This document shows positions 1 to 7,573 of a DNA stretch of 10,038 nt, one piece after another. The DNA is from Porphyromonadaceae bacterium (GTDB lineage: Bacteria; Bacteroidota; Bacteroidia; Bacteroidales; CAMTPD01). The position numbers and the translations under genes are program-made. Under the pieces are notes generated by a model. That model made no database searches. It had not been told where the DNA came from and worked only from the letters and a program-made list of their open reading frames with translations. Every line of letters starts with the position of its first letter. Positions within the stretch are counted from its first letter, which is position 1. Location of the stretch: NCBI GenBank assembly GCA_003447595.1, contig DLYT01000054.1, positions 1 through 10,038 of the forward strand, read 5' to 3'.

Positions 1-535
1 CTTCTTTTGTGAAGTTCCAAACAACTTGAGACATTGCGTGTTTCAAATTGATTGAAGCAGTTGTGTTTTGGTTGTTTGCAACAAAAATAGCCTTATCCTT
101 TTCTGCTTTACCAAATAAATAGTCCGTATTACCAACTTCAACAGGAACAGCCGCCACATCAAGATTTACATCATTATTGTATGGGTGATATGCATATACA
201 TTTGCGTTATCAGAGCCTAGATAAATAGGTGTTGTTGTAGTCCAGCTGTTACCCGATTTATTCCATGTAGTATTGTTAGAACCTGAAATATATTCTGTTC
301 CAAAACCATTATGCTCACAGATATGTACACCGATTTGGCTTAGGTTGTCGGTAGTAACTTCGCCGCTGATATCAGAAGCACTGCCGCTTTTAGATGTAGA
401 TGTTTCGATATCAACCAATAGAGAAAGAGGTTTGATATTTCCTTCTGGAATTTCTACATCTGCATTATTTGAGTTATTAGAACACGACGACAATACAAGA
501 GCTACGCTTGTAGCAAATAGATAAAATTTCTTCAT
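1..535 (-). CDS. Fimbrillin-family (Mfa-like) lipoprotein, 5' part only
   Basis: This is the first 178 codons of a gene that starts at 535 and runs off the left edge of the window. It begins MKKFYLFATSVALVLSSC, a type II signal peptide with a lipobox (LSSC) and lipidated Cys18, so the product is an outer-membrane lipoprotein, probably surface exposed. After a short Asn/Ser-rich linker comes a beta-rich segment. The stretch around residues 140-178 (DYLFGKAE, then LKHAMSQVVWNF) matches the pattern I know from the Mfa_like_1/fimbrillin family of Bacteroidales, where such proteins form or anchor fimbria-like surface structures. The A-rich leader just before the ATG is typical of Bacteroidota, which rarely use Shine-Dalgarno sites. 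The gene is divergent from the GH29 gene at 769, so a functional tie to the sugar locus is uncertain. The family call rests on motif memory; a generic PUL surface lipoprotein is the main alternative. Confidence 0.75.
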   Translation of the reverse strand, partial: MKKFYLFATSVALVLSSCSNNSNNADVEIPEGNIKPLSLLVDIETSTSKSGSASDISGEVTTDNLSQIGVHICEHNGFGTEYISGSNNTTWNKSGNSWTTTTPIYLGSDNANVYAYHPYNNDVNLDVAAVPVEVGNTDYLFGKAEKDKAIFVANNQNTTASINLKHAMSQVVWNFTKE

Positions 536-572
536 TTTGTGTTTTTGTTGAGTAGATATTGTTTTGACATCA

Positions 573-580
573 CAAAAGTA
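573..580 (-). promoter_or_regulatory. Bacteroidota -7 promoter box for the fimbrillin-type gene
   Basis: Read on the minus strand this is TACTTTTG, a perfect match to the Bacteroides sigma-ABfr -7 consensus TAnnTTTG. It lies 37 bases upstream of the start codon at 535, giving a short 5' leader. No good TTTG appears at the expected -33 position (the region reads GTTAAAACC), so the promoter may be weak or need an activator. Confidence 0.5.
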
Positions 581-609
581 GGGACTTTAGTTGTTCTGGT
601 TTTAACACA

Positions 610-640
610 TTTGGCTCATTTTGTTGCATATTTGGTACAG
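610..640 (+). promoter_or_regulatory. Candidate regulator site: TTTGG direct repeat ending in TTTGGTACAG
   Basis: Two TTTGG half-sites at 610-614 and 631-635 lie 21 bases apart, two helical turns on the same face of the DNA, upstream of the GH29 gene at 769. The second half-site extends to TTTGGTACAG (631-640), which recurs at 9072-9081. Direct repeats at this spacing are what AraC-type DNA-binding domains recognise, and Bacteroides hybrid two-component sensors carry such domains. The assignment to a regulator is inference. Confidence 0.35.
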
Positions 641-669
641 ATAGGTTTTTATTCTGCCTTCAAAATAGC

Positions 670-677
670 TAGGTTTA
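670..677 (+). promoter_or_regulatory. Possible weak -7 box for the first GH29 gene
   Basis: TAGGTTTA differs from the Bacteroides -7 consensus TAnnTTTG only in the last base. It lies about 90 bases upstream of the ATG at 769 and 29 bases downstream of the TTTGGTACAG element, a plausible geometry for an activator-dependent promoter. TATCTTTA at 736-743 is an equally good one-mismatch candidate, so the assignment is tentative. No clear -33 element is visible for either. Confidence 0.2.
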
Positions 678-768
678 TAAGCAATAGCAATTGAATTTAG
701 CATAAGTAGAATTATGTCTCAAGTTGTATTTTTAATATCTTTATGAATTATTTATTATCTAATATTTC

Positions 769-2490
769 ATGAAAGCAAAATCAATACTTTTATCTTGTTT
801 GACAGTGGGATTGGGTATTTGTGCAAATGCGCAAACTCAACCTACGCAGATATTGATTCCGGTGCCTTCTGCTGCTCAGCAGCGCTGGCAAGAATATGAG
901 AATATCATGTTTGTTCATTTCAGTCCGGCTGCCTGGCAAAGTAGAGAGTACGACAACTGGTCTACGCCGTTGACCGAAATGCAAATGTCTCAACTCGATA
1001 CCGATCAGTGGTGTGAGGTTGCAAAATCATGGGGGGCTCGTATGGTTTTGTTTGTAGCCAAGCATGTAGGAGGTTTTTGTTGGTGGCAAACCAATACGAC
1101 CGATTATGGGATTCGTAATGTGCCGTGGAAGCAAGGAAAAGGAGATGTCTTGAAAGACTTATCCGAATCTTGTAAAAAATATGGTCTCGATTTGGGCGTT
1201 TATATCTATCCGGGCGATGACAAATGGGGTGCCGGAATTGGTAGTGGAGGGGTTACGCAAGATCCTTCAAAGCAGGAAGCTTATAACGAGGTTTTTAGAA
1301 CGCAGCTCACAGAGGTACTTACCCAGTATGGTCCGATGAAGGAAGTGTGGTTCGACGGTAACTGTAAAATCCCAATGGAGGATATTCTGGATCAACATGC
1401 GGGTGACGCTGTGATTTTTCAGAGTCCGAAAGCTAGTTTGAGATGGGTTGGAAATGAGGATGGGATATGCCCATATCCCAATTGGTATACCTTGAGTGAG
1501 GCCGATCTCAAGTCGGGTGTGGCCATGGCACTGCATTCTGATAAAATGGGAGATGCTTATGCGCCGGTAGAGTGTGATGTGCCTTTGTTGAAGAATGGAG
1601 GACATAAATGGTTTTGGGCTCCAGAGACCGACAGTTTGATCATGACGCCCGAACAGTTGATGAATTTGTATTACAAATCGGTAGGTCGTGGCTCTGTATT
1701 GTTGCTCAACTCAACTCCGGATACTTCGGGGCTAATACCCCGTTCGCATGTACAGGCTTATCAGAAGTTTGGTGCGGAGATTCAAAATAGATTTGGAAAA
1801 CCATTGAAACAGACTCAAGGCAAAGGGGCTGTGGTGATATTGAAGTTTGAGAATCCCACAATTGTGAATCACAGTATTCTTCAAGAGAATTTGAGTGGTG
1901 GGCAACGTGTGCTTTCGTATGTGCTTGAAGCGAGCATGGATGGAAATGTTTGGAACACTGTTTATACCGGGACATCTGTAGGGAATAAAAAAATAGACTA
2001 TTTTCCATCTGTAGAATGCAAGCAACTTCGGGCTCGTTTTCTGGAGACAAAGGCTGTTCCGGATATTCGTAATTTTGCAGCTTTTTACGTAGATAGTTCA
2101 ATTGATGACGTGAGTAAATTTAATACGGAAAAGCCTGTTGTTGTGGCAACATGGGAGGCTTCTTCTTTTGACACGGATCAGTGGGGCGATTTAGAAATTG
2201 ATCTGACTCCATATATGCAAAGTATTGGCACATTCGAATTGTCTTTTCCACTGTTAGCGCTCGATTTTAGTAAGCAAAATATGTCGGGCTTGGATTTTAA
2301 GGATTGGACTATTGAGATGTATGGAAAAAATTATCCCCAAGGTGTTGAGTTTTTGCCCGAAAAAGGGTGTTTTAGAATAACGCGCTCACAACAAACCTTA
2401 GATGATTTTAGAACGATCTTCAAAACGAAAGTAAAGAGTAAACCTTCTAAAACTGCCGGAGAAATGCGTCTTACCAAGGTGATCTTCTAG
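769..2490 (+). CDS. GH29 alpha-L-fucosidase, secreted, with extra C-terminal domain
   Basis: A 573-residue retaining alpha-L-fucosidase of family GH29, subfamily B-like. Residues 1-22 form a signal peptide cleaved near ANA-Q with no lipobox Cys, so it is probably periplasmic. The catalytic barrel spans about 30-345: MFVHF (His50), KHVGGF (His99), WFDG with the predicted nucleophile Asp196, and RWVGNE with Glu230 where I place the acid/base of subfamily B. A beta-sandwich, discoidin-like domain follows (about 350-445). A final 125-residue beta-rich domain, which I do not recognise, is absent from the paralogue at 7574. Two oddities stand out. The usual HH in KHHDGF is HV, and only 34 residues separate the two catalytic acids against 43 in the paralogue, so the linkage or sugar specificity may be unusual. 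The ATG at 769 is chosen because it gives a complete signal peptide. The gene converges on susD. Confidence 0.88.
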   Translation: MKAKSILLSCLTVGLGICANAQTQPTQILIPVPSAAQQRWQEYENIMFVHFSPAAWQSREYDNWSTPLTEMQMSQLDTDQWCEVAKSWGARMVLFVAKHVGGFCWWQTNTTDYGIRNVPWKQGKGDVLKDLSESCKKYGLDLGVYIYPGDDKWGAGIGSGGVTQDPSKQEAYNEVFRTQLTEVLTQYGPMKEVWFDGNCKIPMEDILDQHAGDAVIFQSPKASLRWVGNEDGICPYPNWYTLSEADLKSGVAMALHSDKMGDAYAPVECDVPLLKNGGHKWFWAPETDSLIMTPEQLMNLYYKSVGRGSVLLLNSTPDTSGLIPRSHVQAYQKFGAEIQNRFGKPLKQTQGKGAVVILKFENPTIVNHSILQENLSGGQRVLSYVLEASMDGNVWNTVYTGTSVGNKKIDYFPSVECKQLRARFLETKAVPDIRNFAAFYVDSSIDDVSKFNTEKPVVVATWEASSFDTDQWGDLEIDLTPYMQSIGTFELSFPLLALDFSKQNMSGLDFKDWTIEMYGKNYPQGVEFLPEKGCFRITRSQQTLDDFRTIFKTKVKSKPSKTAGEMRLTKVIF

Positions 2491-2525
2491 TTAAGAGAGT
2501 CTCGATGCAGCGAATCTGTAAACAA

Positions 2526-2564
2526 ACAACGGTTGTCTCCATACAGGAGGCAACCGTTGTTTTG
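2526..2564. terminator. Bidirectional hairpin terminator between GH29 and susD
   Basis: A 15-base-pair stem (2526-2540 with 2546-2560, one G-T pair, loop ATACA) sits 35 bases after the GH29 stop codon and 31 bases after the susD stop on the other strand. A short T-run follows on the plus strand (TTTTG), and on the minus strand the right-hand flank reads TTGTTTGTTT. It can therefore stop both convergent transcripts. Confidence 0.85.
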
Positions 2565-2591
2565 TAATATAAAGCTGAAGCTAAGAGCTTA

Positions 2592-4280
2592 TCACCAGCC
2601 TGGATTTTGTGTCAGATTTGGATTAATTGACAATTCATTAATAGGAAGAGGACTTAGGTATAATTTGTCACTCCACTTTCTTGATGTCAAATTTGGATAA
2701 ACAATAATATATCCATCTTGATTGAGTGTTGCCTTAAAAGTGTCACCGTATTTATCTTGCATTTCAGGTATTACCTTCATGCCAAGCATTGATTTAGGAT
2801 CTTCTATTAGCTTTCCGGCTGCCCAACGTACAATGTCGTTCCATCTAAAGCCTTCACCTGCAAACTCGATACGTCTTTCTCGTCTTATTTCGTGTAAGAG
2901 TGGAGAAATGCTATACCCATAGTCGGGCCAGTTAGGATCATTAAATCCAACATTTACGGTTAGGTGGGGCATAGCAACACGACTCCGCAATTTGTTGATC
3001 GTGTTATCTAGTACTTCTTGTGTACACTCACCAAGTTCAGCCTTGGCCTCTGCGTAATTTAATAATGTTTCGGCATATCTGAATACAAATAAATCAAGAG
3101 TGGATTGATCTGCATTCCATTGTGCTTGATCAGGAGAATGGTATTTCATCATCCAATAACCGGTTGTACACCATTGTGGATCAATCATTGGCAAAGGTCT
3201 AATTTGTAAGTCTCCATTCGAGTATATCTTGAATGGAAGTGTTTTATTGTCCATTGACTGCAGCAAACGTGGATCTCTATTTTTTAGCTCCATCATTAAA
3301 GAATCATCACCAAGGTACAATCCGTCACTGATTGCAATCGGTTTTCCATTTTTACACAAATACGACTCTACTAAAGCTTTACTCATTCCTGTGTAGCTTT
3401 CTTCCAGTTGTCGAGTTGTATTGTGCATTAGAACATCTTTCTTATATTCGAAAGGTAATATTGCCTCCGAATTATTAGTGAGATCTTCTTGAATAAATAG
3501 ATTGAAGTAATCTTTATCAGGGTTACCTGTATTCCAGATTGAATAGACTCCCGAATTTATTATGAGTTCTGATGCCGAAACTGATTCGCGAAATAGATTT
3601 TCACTTCCTGCTAAATTGCGGTATTTGCGATAACTGGCTTCAAATAAGGCTATTCTTGATTTAAGAGCAGCTGCTGCATATTTATGGATTCTTCCTTTTA
3701 CCGTTGCATCCGGAGCCTTTAGATGTTCAATGGCATAATCTAAGTCTGCAATGATGGAGTCAACAACTAACTCTCTTGAATCACGAGCTTTGTATAAAGC
3801 ATCCTTATCAGAGGTTTGTAGATCTTTATTATACCAAGGAACGTCGCCAAAGCTTTTCACTTTATTGAAATATTCGAGGGCTCTAAAAAAACGAACTTCG
3901 GCTACATATCGATCTATTTCTTCTTGGTTACCGGTTACGTTGTGATATCTATTGAGAAAGTAATTACATGCTCGAATATTTGCCCATGAATTATAATCCC
4001 AACCTCCACCACTTGTCGGAACAATTGCTTGATTAAATAAAAGCGTGTTCGGATTATTCGATATAAAATCATCGCTCGTATTGTCAGCACCACGTCCTCC
4101 AAGGCGTGGTAGTCCTGGATAAAATCTATTTGCGTAAATTTTCAAATCATCGGTTGTTTTCCAATAAGTTGCATCAGACAATGCATCTTTAGGAACTAAA
4201 TCGAGATAGTCGGAGCATGAACACAAGATAGCTGTTCCGGCAATAAAAGCTGTATTTATAATAGTTTTAAATGTTTTCAT
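2592..4280 (-). CDS. SusD/RagB family glycan-binding outer-membrane lipoprotein
   Basis: A 562-residue SusD homologue, the surface lid protein that binds oligosaccharide and hands it to its partner SusC. The N-terminus carries a type II signal peptide ending in LCSC, with Cys22 as the lipidated residue, followed by the typical SDYLDLVPKD. The SusD-like N-terminal region with TPR helices covers roughly 25-240 (FFRALEYFNKVKSFGDVPWY at 131-150). The RagB/SusD C-terminal region follows, with RYAETLLNYAEAKAELGE (401-418), RRERRIEFAGEGFRWNDIVR (466-485) and the canonical ending LSPLPINELSINPNLTQNPGW (542-562). Length and both ends are normal, so the gene is intact. It starts 18 bases after the susC stop and is surely cotranscribed with it. 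Its ligand is not shown by the sequence; a fucosylated glycan is inferred from the flanking GH29 genes. Confidence 0.97.
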   Translation of the reverse strand: MKTFKTIINTAFIAGTAILCSCSDYLDLVPKDALSDATYWKTTDDLKIYANRFYPGLPRLGGRGADNTSDDFISNNPNTLLFNQAIVPTSGGGWDYNSWANIRACNYFLNRYHNVTGNQEEIDRYVAEVRFFRALEYFNKVKSFGDVPWYNKDLQTSDKDALYKARDSRELVVDSIIADLDYAIEHLKAPDATVKGRIHKYAAAALKSRIALFEASYRKYRNLAGSENLFRESVSASELIINSGVYSIWNTGNPDKDYFNLFIQEDLTNNSEAILPFEYKKDVLMHNTTRQLEESYTGMSKALVESYLCKNGKPIAISDGLYLGDDSLMMELKNRDPRLLQSMDNKTLPFKIYSNGDLQIRPLPMIDPQWCTTGYWMMKYHSPDQAQWNADQSTLDLFVFRYAETLLNYAEAKAELGECTQEVLDNTINKLRSRVAMPHLTVNVGFNDPNWPDYGYSISPLLHEIRRERRIEFAGEGFRWNDIVRWAAGKLIEDPKSMLGMKVIPEMQDKYGDTFKATLNQDGYIIVYPNLTSRKWSDKLYLSPLPINELSINPNLTQNPGW

Positions 4281-4298
4281 GATAGAAATATTGTTTAA

Positions 4299-7200
4299 TT
4301 AGAACATTAAGTTTACACCAACAGAAATAGAACGTTGTAGAGGGTAAGCTCCTGTACTTAGGGTTTCAGGATCGTAAATGTTCATGATATTAGAAATCTC
4401 AAACAAGTTTTGCCCGGTTAAATAAACTCTGAAATTATCAACACCAACTTTGCTTAAGATGCTAGACGGAAGTGTATATCCAAGTGTTAACTGTTTCAAT
4501 CGTAGATAGGCAGCACTTTGCATATAGCGAGTTTGAGTTTGACGGTTCCCTCCATTATTATAGCTAGGTCGGTGCCAAAAAGCATCCTTGTTATCTTCTC
4601 TCCAATAATCTAAACTATGTTTTAAAGGAACATCCCATTCGCTTTGGAAGCCCCAGAAGTGACCACCTCCGGCCATAAAGTCACGTTTTGCAACCCCTTG
4701 GAAGAAGATGTCTAGATCAAATGACTTCCAGGTTATTCCACCTTTAATGCCATAGTTGTAACGAGGGGTAGAGTTGCCGATGATGCTTAGATCCCCCGGA
4801 TCGCTCAAGGTGTTTTTTCCGTTGCTTATTTCACCGTCGTTGTTCAGGTCTTTATATTTTACATCTCCCGGATACCAGGTCCCTCCGTATAGCTTTTTCT
4901 GTGAAGCGTGACTTTGGATCTCTTCTTCCGATTGGAATAGTCCATCTGTAGTGTAACCCCAGATGGATCCGAGTTTTTGTCCAACATAATAGGTGTTTAA
5001 TAAGCCATTCGGATTATCAAATTTGGTAATTTCTGCATGATAGTCAGATAAAATAAAATTTACATTATATCTGAAGTCATTATTTACGGCTGTTTGCCAA
5101 CCTAATGTAAGCTCGAAACCACGTGTGCGTAGATCTGCTGCATTCTCTTGAGGAACAGATGTTCCGAGTACACCTGGTAGAGGAACTCCGGATGTTACCA
5201 TATCTTTTGTATAACGTTGGAACCAATCGAAACTTCCGGTAAGACGGTTGTCAAAAAATCCCAGATCAATACCGATGTTGGTTTGATCCACGCGTTCCCA
5301 CGTGAGGGTCGAGCTAACTAGTCCGGCAGGATTGACTGCAACAGGACGTTCTCCTCCAATCAAATATCCGATATTGGTAGATGTGCCGAGTGTTGGAATG
5401 TATGGATAATTTCCGCCTACCGATTGATTGCCGAGCTGACCATACGAGCCTCTAAGCTTGAGGTCGGTAAACCATGAGGTGAGAGGTTCGAAAAACTCTT
5501 CTCCCGATACTCTCCATGCCAATGATCCTGAAGGGAAGAATCCGAAGCGATCGTTGGTTGGGAATTTTGAAGATCCATCGTAACGCCCGTTGAGTTCAAA
5601 TAGGTAACGATCGTCAAAATTATAATTGATGCGAGCAAAAACACTGCTAATTGCCCAGTCTGTTTCACCACCTCCAACATATTGATTGCCGGTTGCTTGA
5701 TTGATTTGACCCATGTCATTGTTAATCAAATTTTGTCTTTCAGCAGAGAACCATCGGTCACGTTTGTATTCTTGGTTATAGCCCAATAAAACCTTAAAGT
5801 TATTTTTTTCGCGAATCTTAAACTCATAATCTCCATAGAGGTTTACTACATGATAGTAGTTGTCTGACTGAGACATCGCAACTTTGTTGGGTGATGTCCA
5901 AGGATATATTAATTGAAGATTCGGATTGGCGGTGTATTCTTTAATTAATTTACCATGTTGTTTATTTACAGAATTGTAATAATTAAATGTGTAATCAAAG
6001 TTGATGTTAAAGCCTTTTATCGGTGTGATAACCGCATTTGCCCCCAGCCACATGTCATTTACTTTGTTTTTGCGATCACCCGATAATGCCTGCAAAGCAG
6101 CTTGATTGGTCCAGTTGCCTTGCCCCGAGAAATTTCCATCAGGGTGGAATACCGGCATCAATGGGCGAAGGTCTCCTCCTACAAATCCATGCGAATCACC
6201 TGTCCAATTATTCCCATAAGGAAACGATCTATTGGTATTGTTATACATAGATCTGAACCCTAATTTGATGTATTCATTGATGCGAGAGTTGATATTTAAA
6301 TTCGTATTGATTCGTCGATATGAATCGTCATAGTACTTTAAAATTCCGCCTTGATCCATCATCCCTACAGATGCATAATAATCACATTTTTCCATACCTC
6401 CACTAATTGACGCATTGTATTGCTGTAAAAATGCAACATCTTTATATACGGCATCAATCCAGTCTGTATTTCCACAATAAAGATATCTGTCTGGATTATT
6501 CGGGTCTACAAATACAGGTAGATTGTTTTGTGGATCAGTATAATAATCATAGATGTGATTCATATAATTTTCATCATAGTAATCTCCTCCTCCCGAATTA
6601 CGATTGACCTCGTTGTGCATGGTTGCAAACTGCCATGAGTCAAGATAGTCAGGCTTTTTTGTGGGTTTATTCCATGATAAATTTGTGCTAAAAGAGACAC
6701 GAGGCTCTCCGGTTTTTCCTTTTTTGGTAGTGATGAGGATAACTCCGTATGCAGCTCTTGCTCCGTAGATGGATGCTGAAGCGGCATCTTTTAATACAGA
6801 TATACTTTCAACGTCTTCCGGACTGATCAAATTGGGGTCCATTTGCACACCATCTACTAAAACGAGAGGACTCCCGCCATTAATAGAAGTGGTGCCACGA
6901 ATGTTGAATGAGGAACCACTTCCCGGTGCACCATTAGAAGAGGTGATATTAAGATTCCCGACTGTACCTTGTAAGCCTTGTCCAAGATTGGTAATTGGTC
7001 TATTTTGTAGGGTTTTTGAACTCACAGACGATACAGCTCCCGTTAGGTTTGCCTTCTTTTGAGTGCCATAACCAACTACCACAACTTCTTCCAAATCTTG
7101 TGTGTTTTCTTGTAATGTAATCTTTAGAGCTGTACTTGCTGCCAGTTTCAATAATTGATCATCATATCCTAAATATGAAATCTTTATAGTAGCACCTTTA

Positions 7201-7469
7201 TTGGCAGAGATACTAAATTTTCCATCGACATCGGTTGTTGTGCCATGTGTGGTTCCTACAATTGAAATATTTGCGCCAATAACGGGTTCACCATATTGAT
7301 CTTTGATAATGCCGGTATAGGTTTGTTTTTGCTGAGAAATAAAATGATTTGCTTTGGCAGAATTATCAGAGATCGAGTTTTCGGCCGATAGAGTGCCCGA
7401 GAGCAACAACGTGGCTCCCACAAAGAAGGGAATAGCCAAGCGTTGTGGCGTGAATAATTTGTTTTTCAT
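4299..7469 (-). CDS. SusC/RagA family TonB-dependent outer-membrane transporter
   Basis: A 1056-residue TonB-linked glycan importer. Residues 1-29 are a signal peptide (cleaved near LSA-EN). A carboxypeptidase-D-regulatory-like domain follows (about 50-120: YTGIIKDQYGEPVIGANISI), then the TonB-box/SusC signature EEVVVVGYGTQKK (127-139) and the plug domain (about 140-255), with FNIRGTTSINGGSPLVLVDG and YGARAAYGVILITTKKG. The remainder is the 22-strand beta-barrel, ending in RSISVGVNLMF with the terminal Phe used for barrel assembly. There is no N-terminal STN domain, so it is not expected to signal to a FecR/anti-sigma pair; control must come from elsewhere. It pairs with the SusD gene 18 bases downstream. 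Length and all signatures are normal. The substrate is inferred to be a fucose-bearing glycan. Confidence 0.98.
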   Translation of the reverse strand: MKNKLFTPQRLAIPFFVGATLLLSGTLSAENSISDNSAKANHFISQQKQTYTGIIKDQYGEPVIGANISIVGTTHGTTTDVDGKFSISANKGATIKISYLGYDDQLLKLAASTALKITLQENTQDLEEVVVVGYGTQKKANLTGAVSSVSSKTLQNRPITNLGQGLQGTVGNLNITSSNGAPGSGSSFNIRGTTSINGGSPLVLVDGVQMDPNLISPEDVESISVLKDAASASIYGARAAYGVILITTKKGKTGEPRVSFSTNLSWNKPTKKPDYLDSWQFATMHNEVNRNSGGGDYYDENYMNHIYDYYTDPQNNLPVFVDPNNPDRYLYCGNTDWIDAVYKDVAFLQQYNASISGGMEKCDYYASVGMMDQGGILKYYDDSYRRINTNLNINSRINEYIKLGFRSMYNNTNRSFPYGNNWTGDSHGFVGGDLRPLMPVFHPDGNFSGQGNWTNQAALQALSGDRKNKVNDMWLGANAVITPIKGFNINFDYTFNYYNSVNKQHGKLIKEYTANPNLQLIYPWTSPNKVAMSQSDNYYHVVNLYGDYEFKIREKNNFKVLLGYNQEYKRDRWFSAERQNLINNDMGQINQATGNQYVGGGETDWAISSVFARINYNFDDRYLFELNGRYDGSSKFPTNDRFGFFPSGSLAWRVSGEEFFEPLTSWFTDLKLRGSYGQLGNQSVGGNYPYIPTLGTSTNIGYLIGGERPVAVNPAGLVSSTLTWERVDQTNIGIDLGFFDNRLTGSFDWFQRYTKDMVTSGVPLPGVLGTSVPQENAADLRTRGFELTLGWQTAVNNDFRYNVNFILSDYHAEITKFDNPNGLLNTYYVGQKLGSIWGYTTDGLFQSEEEIQSHASQKKLYGGTWYPGDVKYKDLNNDGEISNGKNTLSDPGDLSIIGNSTPRYNYGIKGGITWKSFDLDIFFQGVAKRDFMAGGGHFWGFQSEWDVPLKHSLDYWREDNKDAFWHRPSYNNGGNRQTQTRYMQSAAYLRLKQLTLGYTLPSSILSKVGVDNFRVYLTGQNLFEISNIMNIYDPETLSTGAYPLQRSISVGVNLMF

Positions 7470-7500
7470 ACTTTAAAATTTAAGATGTTATATATTTATG

Positions 7501-7542
7501 CTCCGAGTAATAGTAATATGCTGTGTATATATTTACTCGGAG
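7501..7542. promoter_or_regulatory. Inverted repeat in the GH29-susC intergenic gap
   Basis: CTCCGAGTAA (7501-7510) and its exact complement TTACTCGGAG (7533-7542) flank a 22-base AT-rich loop in the 104-base gap between the fucosidase lipoprotein gene and susC. There is no T-run after either arm, so it does not look like an intrinsic terminator. A transcript hairpin that uncouples enzyme from transporter expression, or an operator, are the likelier readings. Confidence 0.55.
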
Positions 7543-7573
7543 AATTATCGCTTTTAATCTACACGAACAATGG

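Noticed and set aside
273..524. Plus-strand ORF opposite the fimbrillin-type gene
   Set aside because: The minus strand has a lipobox signal peptide and family-like motifs; this ORF is its antisense shadow.
7501..7542. Intrinsic terminator after the GH29 lipoprotein gene
   Set aside because: No T-run follows the stem on either strand and the loop is long.
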